DNA of 64,000 nt from Roseomonas genomospecies 6 (GTDB lineage Bacteria; Pseudomonadota; Alphaproteobacteria; Azospirillales; Azospirillaceae), in contig NZ_QOKW01000019.1 in assembly GCF_008365375.1 (NCBI RefSeq), positions 1 to 64,000 of the forward strand, given 5' to 3'. Under the pieces are notes generated by a model. That model did not search any database, was not told the DNA's origin, and saw nothing but the letters and a program-made list of their open reading frames with translations. The translations under genes were made by a program, and so were the position numbers. How positions within the stretch are numbered: the stretch's first letter is position 1; each line of letters starts with the position of its first letter. Shown here piece by piece: positions 33,101 to 40,135 of this stretch.

Positions 33101-36100
33101 ATGTTTGCTGCTGCGTGCAGGATTCTCGCCCGGTTGGTGCCGCTGGCGGCGCTGATGCTGTGGGCGTTCGCCGTGTCGGCCATGGAACCGGCGCGCACGG
33201 CACCTCCTGCCCGCAGCATGGCTGTTCCCCCGCAAGCCGTCCCTCATCGGAGCCCTGCCGGGACGCCCTCCTCCGGCCCCGACGCGCTGTCTCCGGTGGA
33301 GGCCGCCTACAGCGAGCGGGCGGGCGCGGTCCTTCGCCAGTTCGGCTACGACCAGTTCGGCCCCGAATCCACCCGGCGCGACGGTTCGGGCGCGGTGCAG
33401 GCGGATTACACGCTGGGACCGGGCGACGAGCTTCTGGTGACGCTGCGCGGCCAGAAATCCTCCAGCAAGCGCTACACCATCGATGGAACCGGGTTGCTGA
33501 CCGCCGACGACGTGCGGCCCGTTGTGGCGCAAGGGCTGACCCTGACGGAACTGCGCGCGCAGCTTGCCGACGCCGTGACGGCCTCCTTTCCCGACACGGA
33601 CGTGTATGTCACGGTGACGGAGGTCCGGCGCATCGGCATCCTCGTGACCGGCGCCGTGGCCCGCCCGGGGCGGCAGGAGGTCGGGGCTTTCGCCACGCTG
33701 ATCGACGCGCTGACCGCTTCGGGCGGCGTCACACGCGGCGGGTCGCTGCGCCGCATCCGCCTGTTCCGTTCGAGCATGGCGGGAAGCGCCGCCCCCGCCG
33801 GGCTCCCCATCGATCTGTACGATCTGTTCATGACCGGAGACGGCACCGACGCGGGCATCCGGCTGCGCGACGGCGACCGGATCTTCGTGCCGCCGCTCGG
33901 CCCCACCGTGGCGCTGGCCGGCCTGTTGAAGCGGCCCGGCGTCTATGAGCTTCCCCCCGGCCAGGATCGCCTGCCGCTCGCCGCCGCGACGGAGATGGCC
34001 GGCGGCCTTCTGCGGCCCGGCGCGCACCGGGCGCTGCGCTACGCCATCGGCCCGGACGGCGAGGAGCGGGCGGAGGAGATGGCCGAAGCGAACGCCGCCC
34101 GGCTGGGCGACGGCGACCTTCTGCTGCTGTCGCCCCGGCGCGAGGACCGCCGCGGCGACCTTCGGCTGGACGGCCATGTCCTGCGCCCCGGCCCGCGGGC
34201 CCTGGAACGGACACCGTCCATCGCGGCGCTGATCTCGTCGGCGGATCTGGGGCCGGCGCCCTACCTGCCCTTCGCCGTGCTCGCCTCCACCGATCCCGGG
34301 AGCCGGGCGCGGGTGCTCAGGCCCATCGATCTGGGGGCCGTGCTGAAGGGAAACGACCGGCGGCGCCTGGACGAAGGCGATACCCTGTATGTGCTGGGAG
34401 CGGAGGATGTGGATTTCCTGACCTCGGAACCGGTGCTGGAGCTGTTGCGCGGCGCCCGCGATCCGGCACCGGACGCCTGCCGCGGTCTGGTCGTTCTGGC
34501 CCGCGCGCTGACGGCGCAACCGGACGGCCCGCTCGCCAAAGGCCCCCAGGCGCGGGCGGCGGCGGGGTTGACCGGCGGGCGCACGCCTTGCCCGCCCCTG
34601 TTCGAATCGGTCCCGGACCTTCTCGTCTTCGCTCTGGAGCATTCCACCCTGCTGATGGGCGGCGTCCCCCGCCCCGGATTCTATCCCTCCGCCGGGCGGG
34701 GGACCGCCGGGGATCTGGCGCTCGCCGCGGGCGGGCCGGAGGTTGCAGACTACGACGCACCGTACGGCACGCCGTCCTATGGGGGCGCATCGCAGCGCCG
34801 CGCGGCGGGGCCGGGAACCGTCCTGGAGCCGGATGAACCGGTCTACGAGTTGACCGGCCACGTCCGCCGGCCCGGAGTCCGTTCCCTGGCGGGCGGCGCC
34901 ACGCTGCGCGACGCCTTGACCGGCGGCGATGCCCTGAAGCGGGACGTCTACCCTCTGCTGGGCGTCATCGAACGTTTCGACCGCCGCACCCTCGCACGCC
35001 GCCTGATTCCGTTCTCACCGCAAGAGGTGGCCTCCGGGCAGGCCAACCGCAAGCTGGCCGACGGCGACCGGGTGCGCCTGCTGTCCGCCGCCGAGGTCCG
35101 TTCGCTGACCAGCCCACCCGAGGAGGGAAAGCCCGCGACGCCGCCGCCCGACGCGGAGCCCCCGCTCCCCGCCGACATCGCAGCGCTGGTGCGGGAACGT
35201 GGCGTGCAGGTGCGGGGCGCCGTGCGCAGTCCCGGCGCCTATCCCGTGGCGGAGGCGGCGACCGTCGACGCGCTTCTGTCCGCGGCGGGCGGCTCGTCCG
35301 CCACGGCCGATCCCGCCAGCCTGGAGGTCACCACCGCCACCGGCCAGCGCCGCCGCCTGGACCTGCGGGATGGCGCGTCGGCACGGACGGCACTGCATCC
35401 GGGCGACAGCCTGCGGCTCAACCCGGCGCCCCAGGCCCTGGAAGCGCGGGCGGTCACCATTTCCGGAGCGGTGCGCCGTCCCGGCTCCTACGACGTGGCC
35501 CGCGGCGAGACCCTGTCCTCGCTGATCGACCGGGCCGGCGGCCTGACGGAGGAGGCCTATCCCGCCGGAACCAGCTTCCTGCGCGAGAGCGAGCGGAAAC
35601 GCGAGCGCGCCTGGTTCGACCAGCAGGCCCGCGACCTGGAGCGCTGGATGGTGCAGGAGGTGGAAAAGGGCGAGGCCGCCCGGTCGGACGTCGTCGGGCT
35701 GGCCCGGCAGCTCGCGACCCAACTCCGCGGGGTGGAACCGCTGGGCCGCATCGTGGTGGAGGCCGATCCCCTGGTGCTGCGCCAGCGGCCCGAACTGGAT
35801 GTGCTTCTGGAGCCGGACGACCGAATCCTGGTCCCGAAACGCCCCCTGACCGTCACCGTGACCGGCGAGGTGCTTCACCCGACCGCCGCGCAGTTCGTCA
35901 GCGGCAAGACCGCCGAATCCTATCTGCGGGAGGCCGGCGGGGCGAGCCGCAACGCCGACACCGCCCGCATCTTCGTAGTCCTGCCGGACGGGCGGGCGCA
36001 GCCGCTGTCCCTGTCCTCGTGGAACCACACGGTCGCGGCGATTCCCCCCGGCTCGTCCATCGTGGTGCCGCGCGACCCGAAGCCCTTCGACGTGATGGAG

Positions 36101-36175
36101 TTCTCCAAGAACATCGGCAGCATTCTCGGCCAGCTCGCCATCTCGGCGGCGGCCATCGCGGTCATCTCCGAATGA
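33101..36175 (+). CDS. Large SLBB-domain polysaccharide export protein
   Basis: A 1024-residue protein with a signal peptide (cleavage near VSA) and a Wza-type polysaccharide export domain (about 97-175, DYTLGPGDELLVTLRGQ). About eight SLBB-like beta-grasp repeats follow, each recognisable by a GxVxxPG core (for example VTGAVARPG, VRGAVRSPG, ISGAVRRPG). A C-terminal hydrophobic segment (about 1003-1022) may span a membrane. It is two to three times longer than Wza, as in multi-SLBB exporters of alphaproteobacteria. The start at 33101 begins the signal peptide but has no strong ribosome binding site. It overlaps the next glycosyltransferase by four bases. Confidence 0.85.
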   Translation: MFAAACRILARLVPLAALMLWAFAVSAMEPARTAPPARSMAVPPQAVPHRSPAGTPSSGPDALSPVEAAYSERAGAVLRQFGYDQFGPESTRRDGSGAVQADYTLGPGDELLVTLRGQKSSSKRYTIDGTGLLTADDVRPVVAQGLTLTELRAQLADAVTASFPDTDVYVTVTEVRRIGILVTGAVARPGRQEVGAFATLIDALTASGGVTRGGSLRRIRLFRSSMAGSAAPAGLPIDLYDLFMTGDGTDAGIRLRDGDRIFVPPLGPTVALAGLLKRPGVYELPPGQDRLPLAAATEMAGGLLRPGAHRALRYAIGPDGEERAEEMAEANAARLGDGDLLLLSPRREDRRGDLRLDGHVLRPGPRALERTPSIAALISSADLGPAPYLPFAVLASTDPGSRARVLRPIDLGAVLKGNDRRRLDEGDTLYVLGAEDVDFLTSEPVLELLRGARDPAPDACRGLVVLARALTAQPDGPLAKGPQARAAAGLTGGRTPCPPLFESVPDLLVFALEHSTLLMGGVPRPGFYPSAGRGTAGDLALAAGGPEVADYDAPYGTPSYGGASQRRAAGPGTVLEPDEPVYELTGHVRRPGVRSLAGGATLRDALTGGDALKRDVYPLLGVIERFDRRTLARRLIPFSPQEVASGQANRKLADGDRVRLLSAAEVRSLTSPPEEGKPATPPPDAEPPLPADIAALVRERGVQVRGAVRSPGAYPVAEAATVDALLSAAGGSSATADPASLEVTTATGQRRRLDLRDGASARTALHPGDSLRLNPAPQALEARAVTISGAVRRPGSYDVARGETLSSLIDRAGGLTEEAYPAGTSFLRESERKRERAWFDQQARDLERWMVQEVEKGEAARSDVVGLARQLATQLRGVEPLGRIVVEADPLVLRQRPELDVLLEPDDRILVPKRPLTVTVTGEVLHPTAAQFVSGKTAESYLREAGGASRNADTARIFVVLPDGRAQPLSLSSWNHTVAAIPPGSSIVVPRDPKPFDVMEFSKNIGSILGQLAISAAAIAVISE

Positions 36176-36990
36176 CGGGCGGAACGATAACGGTCCGGCT
36201 GGCCGTCGTCACGGTGGTCCGCGACGACCTTCCCGGCCTGCTCGCCACCCGCGCCAGCCTGCGTGCCCAGACCATGCCGGCCTACGACTGGTTCATCGCG
36301 GACGGCGCCTCCACCGATGGGACCGCCGGCTGGCTGGCCCGCCACGGTGCCGAGGCGGCGTGGTGGCGCTCCGCCCCCGACCGCGGCCTCTATGACGCCA
36401 TGAACATCGCGCTGGACGCCGTCGCGGACCGGTCGCCGCCCTGCAGCCACGTCCTGTTCCTCAACGCCGGCGACCGGCTTGCCGACGACCGTGTGTTGGA
36501 AAGGCTCCTCCCCGCCCTGGCGGAACACCCGGAGTTCGGCCTGCTGTACGGGGACGCACTCGAGGAACGGACCGACGGAGGGTTGGCCGTGAAGCCCGCG
36601 AGGTCGCATCGCCGCGCCGCGCTGGGCATGTTCACGCACCATCAGGCCATGATCTACCGGCTGGCCGCCCTGTCCGGAGTCCGATTCGATCTGCGCCACA
36701 CGCTGGCCGCCGACTACGCCTTCACGTTGACGGTGCTGGACCGAGGGGACCCGGCGCAGCGTCTGCCACTTTCGGTTTGCATCTTCGCCACCGGTGGGCG
36801 GTCGCAGCGGGACCCGGCGCGGGGCCGAACGGAGCAGGCGATCATCCGCCGCGAGCTGCTTGGACTTGGCTGGCCGGTGAACGCAACATTATGGGGATTA
36901 CAATGGCTTGCTCATTCCCTGCGCCAGACAATTCCATGGCTCTACGCGAAATATCGTTTCTTGCCAAATGAACGATCCTTTCTTTCATAA
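36172..36990 (+). CDS. GT2 glycosyltransferase (exopolysaccharide type)
   Basis: A 272-residue GT-A enzyme. The N-terminal part carries the nucleotide-binding motif FIADGASTDGT (41-51), and the region LFLNAGDRLADD holds the metal-binding position as NAGD, the form common in WcaA/WbbD-like transferases. It is translationally coupled to the exporter gene by an ATGA overlap, so it probably builds the polysaccharide that protein exports. The sugar donor is not predictable. Confidence 0.82.
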   Translation: MTGGTITVRLAVVTVVRDDLPGLLATRASLRAQTMPAYDWFIADGASTDGTAGWLARHGAEAAWWRSAPDRGLYDAMNIALDAVADRSPPCSHVLFLNAGDRLADDRVLERLLPALAEHPEFGLLYGDALEERTDGGLAVKPARSHRRAALGMFTHHQAMIYRLAALSGVRFDLRHTLAADYAFTLTVLDRGDPAQRLPLSVCIFATGGRSQRDPARGRTEQAIIRRELLGLGWPVNATLWGLQWLAHSLRQTIPWLYAKYRFLPNERSFLS

Positions 36991-37008
36991 GCTTTATCGA
37001 CTGAACCA

Positions 37009-37028
37009 CGCATCTAACTGTTGATGCG
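37009..37028. promoter_or_regulatory. Inverted repeat upstream of the XRE regulator
   Basis: CGCATC (37009-37014) and GATGCG (37023-37028) form a perfect six-base inverted repeat eight bases apart. It stands in an AT-rich stretch about 85 bases before the XRE gene. It could be an operator for that regulator or a weak stem after the glycosyltransferase gene. Confidence 0.3.
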
Positions 37029-37110
37029 CACGAAAAGTTGCATAGAATTTACTTTCTGACCTAACCAATTTCCCTGGTGGTGCCAGCCGCCTCCATACTG
37101 AGGGTCTATA

Positions 37111-37578
37111 ATGAGTGCAACGAAAACCAAGCTTGCGCCCGCCCACACGCTTTCACGCCGCGGCGAAGGTCCCAACCCCATCGACATCCATGTCGGGGCG
37201 CGGTTGCGGCTGCGCCGGACCCTGCTCGGGCTGAGCCAGGAAAAGCTGGGAGAGGCGGTCGGCATCACCTTCCAGCAGCTCCAGAAGTACGAGCGCGGGT
37301 CCAACCGCATCAGCGCCAGCCGCCTGTTCAACCTGTCGCAGGTTCTGGGCGTCCCGGTCAGCTACTTCTTCGAGGACATGCCGTCGCCGGAGCACATCGC
37401 CACCCCGTCGCCCGACCTTCCGCCGTCCGAGACGGAAGAGTTCGAATCGATGGCCCGCCGCGAAACGTTGGAACTGGTGCGCGCCTACTACCGCATCGAG
37501 GACCCTTCCGTGCGCAAGCGCACCTTCGACCTGCTGAAGGCTTTGGGCGGCGAGCGCGCCCTGGACGAGGCAGTGTAA
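37111..37578 (+). CDS. XRE-family regulator (PraR/PhrR-like)
   Basis: A 155-residue Cro/CI-type regulator. The helix-turn-helix lies at about 28-90 (LRLRRTLLGLSQEKLGEAVG, ITFQQLQKYERGSNRISASRL). The C-terminal part (SMARRETLELVRAYYRIEDP) is typical of the alphaproteobacterial PraR/PhrR group, which affects quorum sensing, biofilm and surface polysaccharides in rhizobia. Its place inside a polysaccharide locus fits such a role, though that is inference. The family length of about 140-155 is normal. Confidence 0.82.
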   Translation: MSATKTKLAPAHTLSRRGEGPNPIDIHVGARLRLRRTLLGLSQEKLGEAVGITFQQLQKYERGSNRISASRLFNLSQVLGVPVSYFFEDMPSPEHIATPSPDLPPSETEEFESMARRETLELVRAYYRIEDPSVRKRTFDLLKALGGERALDEAV

Positions 37579-37601
37579 GGCTCGGAACCGTTGGACAGCC
37601 C

Positions 37602-38462
37602 TCAGTCAATGGCGGACGCGCGCGGCATGGCCCGCCGCCGCGCGTCCGCGATCTTCACGCCGATCTGCCAATAATAGAAAGCCCGCGCCAGCGCATGCTG
37701 GAACCCCGGGCCGCCATCCAGAAACCCCAGCCGCACCACATACCCATACAAAAAGACCAGGAGCGGACGGGCCGGCAGAACGCCGAGCCATCGCTTCAGC
37801 CACCGCCGCGCGCCGGATTCGCACGCGATCAGCTCATCCATCCGCCCATCCGCGCGCAAGGCCGCCTCCCAGTCCGCGTAACGGGCGTGTCGCTCGAACC
37901 AAGCCGCGACGGGCTTGTCGTCCGCATGGTCCAGGCTGTGCCGCAGCCGTCCCACGCTGCCGGCGATCACCGGCTGGTAATGACCCTCCACCTCCCACAT
38001 GGTTGCAACGTCCAGGTCCGGCACCGGCGGGAAGTGCGCCCGCCGCCGGTCGAACAGCGCCAGCTTCCGGTTGCGCGCGCCGAAGCGCAGGCGCCGCCCC
38101 AGGAACACCGGGCAGCCATCGATGAAGTAACCGGCATGGCGGGGCTCCTCGGCCAGCAGCGCTGCGATCTCGTCCACCAGCGCACCGCCGAGACGCTCGT
38201 CCGCATCGACGAACAGCACCCAGTCGTGGCGGAACGGCAGGTGATCCAGGCACCATTGCTTCTTCTTCGGGTATCGCCCGTCCCATCGGAAGGGCACCAC
38301 GCGCACGCCAGCCGCTCGGGCGATGGCCTGCGTCCCGTCGGTGCTGCCGCTGTCCACCACGAAGCACTCGGCGAAACGCTCCAGCGCGGGCAGGCAATAG
38401 GGGAGATTGTCCTCTTCGTTGCGGGTCATCACCACGACCGACACGGGGATCATGTGGATCAT
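37602..38462 (-). CDS. GT2 glycosyltransferase (WaaE/KdtX-like)
   Basis: A 286-residue cytoplasmic glycosyltransferase with TRNEEDNLPYCLPALE, the nucleotide-binding VVDSGSTDGT (35-44) and the metal motif FVDADERL. The KKKQW element after the first domain and a basic C-terminal half resemble WaaE/KdtX-type GT2 enzymes of LPS core and capsule synthesis. Its ATG overlaps the stop of the Wzz-like gene (ATGA), so it is the last gene of a leftward operon. It converges on the XRE gene with 23 bases between stops. Confidence 0.82.
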   Translation of the reverse strand: MIHMIPVSVVVMTRNEEDNLPYCLPALERFAECFVVDSGSTDGTQAIARAAGVRVVPFRWDGRYPKKKQWCLDHLPFRHDWVLFVDADERLGGALVDEIAALLAEEPRHAGYFIDGCPVFLGRRLRFGARNRKLALFDRRRAHFPPVPDLDVATMWEVEGHYQPVIAGSVGRLRHSLDHADDKPVAAWFERHARYADWEAALRADGRMDELIACESGARRWLKRWLGVLPARPLLVFLYGYVVRLGFLDGGPGFQHALARAFYYWQIGVKIADARRRAMPRASAID

Positions 38463-39430
38463 GGAGTCGCCTCTCCACCGGCCCGCCACAGCCGCCGCAG
38501 ACTGACGACGACGGCCCCCGCCATCAGCCCCACCAGCGTCGCGACGGGGACGACCTGCAAGGGGTTCGGCCAATCCGGACGCTGCGCCGCACCGGGCGGC
38601 TCGATGGCGTCCGCCGCGAGCGGCAGGTCGACCTCGATCATCATGGCGATCCGCTCCTGCTCCGACAGCAGGTCGGCGAGCGCGCGGCGGTGCTCGGCCA
38701 CCGTGATGCCGGCCAGACGGGCGCGGACATGGGCGATCTGCGCGCCGCTCCGCCGGGATGCCTCCGCGCGCAAATGGGCATCGGTCGCCCGGGCCGCGGC
38801 GGTCAGAATCCGCAACGCCACCGCGCGGTCCGCGTGGCGCAGGCGCATCCGCCGCATCGGACCGCTGCCCACCATATCGACGACCAGCCGATTCTGAAGG
38901 GCGCTCGCCACCCGCTCGGCATCGGGCTCCACCCAGTCCGTCCGTCCGACGAGCGCGAGGAACAGCCGCTTGGCACCCGCCACCGGGCCGGGCGGAGGAC
39001 GCCATCCGCCGGCCTCCTCGTCCCAGCGGTCGGGAAACAGGCCGCGCAGCAACACCGGATCGGCCATCAGCCGCTCAGCCACCGGGATGGACGTGAAGAG
39101 CTGGAGATAGCGCGCGAAGTCCGACAGGATCTCGTCCCCCGGACCGGGCTCCGACGCGGCGGCGGCGGTTTCCCGGCCAATCAGAACGGGCAGCCGCGCG
39201 CCCATCGCCGCCGCACCGACGCGGGCGGTCGGCCCGACCAACATGGACGCCGTGTATTGCGGCGTCACCAGCCGCAGGGCGGTCACGGACAGCACCAAGC
39301 CAAGGACCGCACCGCCGAGCAGAAGCAGCCGGCCCTCCCACAGCGTCCTTAACAACCGTCGCAGCCGCCGGCCGGCCTCCTCCGCATCGGCCTCCGGCGA
39401 GAGGCGGCGCAGCGGCATTCCGTCAGGCAT
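38459..39430 (-). CDS. Wzz-like chain-length determinant protein
   Basis: A 323-residue inner-membrane protein with a helix near each end (about 34-54 and 292-312) and a large periplasmic helical middle, the layout of polysaccharide co-polymerases. The first helix is followed by VTPQYTASMLVGP, the usual start of the Wzz domain, and a proline lies before the second helix. There is no C-terminal tyrosine kinase domain. It would set polymer length with a Wzy-type system. GGAG stands eight bases before its ATG, and the start lies within the last codons of the truncated gene upstream. Confidence 0.75.
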   Translation of the reverse strand: MPDGMPLRRLSPEADAEEAGRRLRRLLRTLWEGRLLLLGGAVLGLVLSVTALRLVTPQYTASMLVGPTARVGAAAMGARLPVLIGRETAAAASEPGPGDEILSDFARYLQLFTSIPVAERLMADPVLLRGLFPDRWDEEAGGWRPPPGPVAGAKRLFLALVGRTDWVEPDAERVASALQNRLVVDMVGSGPMRRMRLRHADRAVALRILTAAARATDAHLRAEASRRSGAQIAHVRARLAGITVAEHRRALADLLSEQERIAMMIEVDLPLAADAIEPPGAAQRPDWPNPLQVVPVATLVGLMAGAVVVSLRRLWRAGGEATP

Positions 39431-39596
39431 GGGGCAGGCTCCGGCCCCGCGGCATGGTCGCGCCGCGCAACCTTCTCAGGCGCAGCGCATCCGCGAGCGC
39501 CGCGAAGCGCCGTGCCGCCGCATCCGCATCCCAGGCCGCCGCGACGGTCAGCGCCCGCCTCCCCTGTTCCGCGCACAAGGCCTGTAGCGCGCCGCG
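39423..39596 (-). pseudogene. 3' remnant of a glycosyltransferase-like gene cut by the prophage
   Basis: Only the last 57 codons remain, ending in TGA inside the start of the Wzz-like gene (ATGCCTGA overlap), the normal coupling of an operon. The peptide (LCAEQGRRALTVAAAWDADA, then ARRFAALADAL) looks like the terminal helices of a GT4-type glycosyltransferase. Upstream it stops abruptly at the prophage end, and the frame then runs through phage DNA. The rest of the gene should lie past the other end of the prophage. The family call rests on a short stretch and on context. Confidence 0.6.
39592..39596. other. Predicted 5-bp target duplication of the prophage
   Basis: CCGCG borders the TG terminus of the prophage. 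Mu-type phages duplicate five bases on insertion, so the same five bases should follow the other end, outside this window. This is a prediction. Confidence 0.4.
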
Positions 39597-39636
39597 TGGT
39601 TTGACGAGTGCCGCCACATGGTTTGACGAGTGCCGC
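39597..39636. repeat. Phage-end repeats (putative transposase sites R1 and R2)
   Basis: TGGTTTGACGAGTGCCGC occurs at 39597-39614 and again, unchanged, at 39619-39636, exactly 22 bp apart. The first copy starts the phage with TG. In Mu the MuA sites R1 and R2 are likewise 22-bp units in tandem at the right end. A degenerate third copy may start at 39642. Confidence 0.75.
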
Positions 39637-39661
39637 GCAGGTGGATTGTTGTCGCGCACAA

Positions 39662-40135
39662 TCAGTCAGCGCTCTCAATCACGGCCATGGCGTCACGGTA
39701 GGCCAGCCACTCCGGTGAAGGGTCGTCGCCGGGTGCGGGATCGGGCGGCCGGCCCTGCCGGACCAGCGCATAGGCGCGGGTTAGGTCGTCGGCGTCCCGC
39801 TCGGCGGCAAGCGCGGACTGCCACTCCACCCACGCGGGGTTGGTGGCAGTAGTCGGCTGGCCGGCATGGTCGATGCTGGGCACCGTCTCCGCCGGCAACG
39901 CGGGTAGTGCGGCGACGCGGGCCAGCAGCAGGCGCGCATCTTCCAGCACCTCGACGGCGGCCAAGCGCTCCCGCACCAGCGCGTTGTCACGGCGCTGCCC
40001 GTCCAGCACGGTGGGAGGAGTGGTCGCCATCGGGTAGGCGTCCTCCGTGCACCGGGCCTGACCGCCCACGATGGTCCAGCGGCGCAGGTAGCGGTCGTCG
40101 CCATACGTGTCGGTGAGCTGGTCACTGCGCAGCAT
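39662..40135 (-). CDS. Last phage gene, possible tail fibre assembly protein
   Basis: A 157-residue soluble protein. The N-terminal part (DTYGDDRYLRRWTIVGGQARC) is followed by a helical region and a C-terminal segment with LTRAYALVRQGRPPDP and WLAYRDAM. I do not recognise a family with certainty. Its place directly after the fibre-like gene, overlapping it by 14 bases, suits a fibre chaperone or attachment protein. It ends 65 bases before the phage terminus. Confidence 0.6.
   Translation of the reverse strand: MLRSDQLTDTYGDDRYLRRWTIVGGQARCTEDAYPMATTPPTVLDGQRRDNALVRERLAAVEVLEDARLLLARVAALPALPAETVPSIDHAGQPTTATNPAWVEWQSALAAERDADDLTRAYALVRQGRPPDPAPGDDPSPEWLAYRDAMAVIESAD

Noticed and set aside
39580..39660. 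Integrase-type attachment site in a tRNA gene
   Set aside because: No tRNA sequence is present; the junction lies in a protein gene and has transposable-phage features instead.
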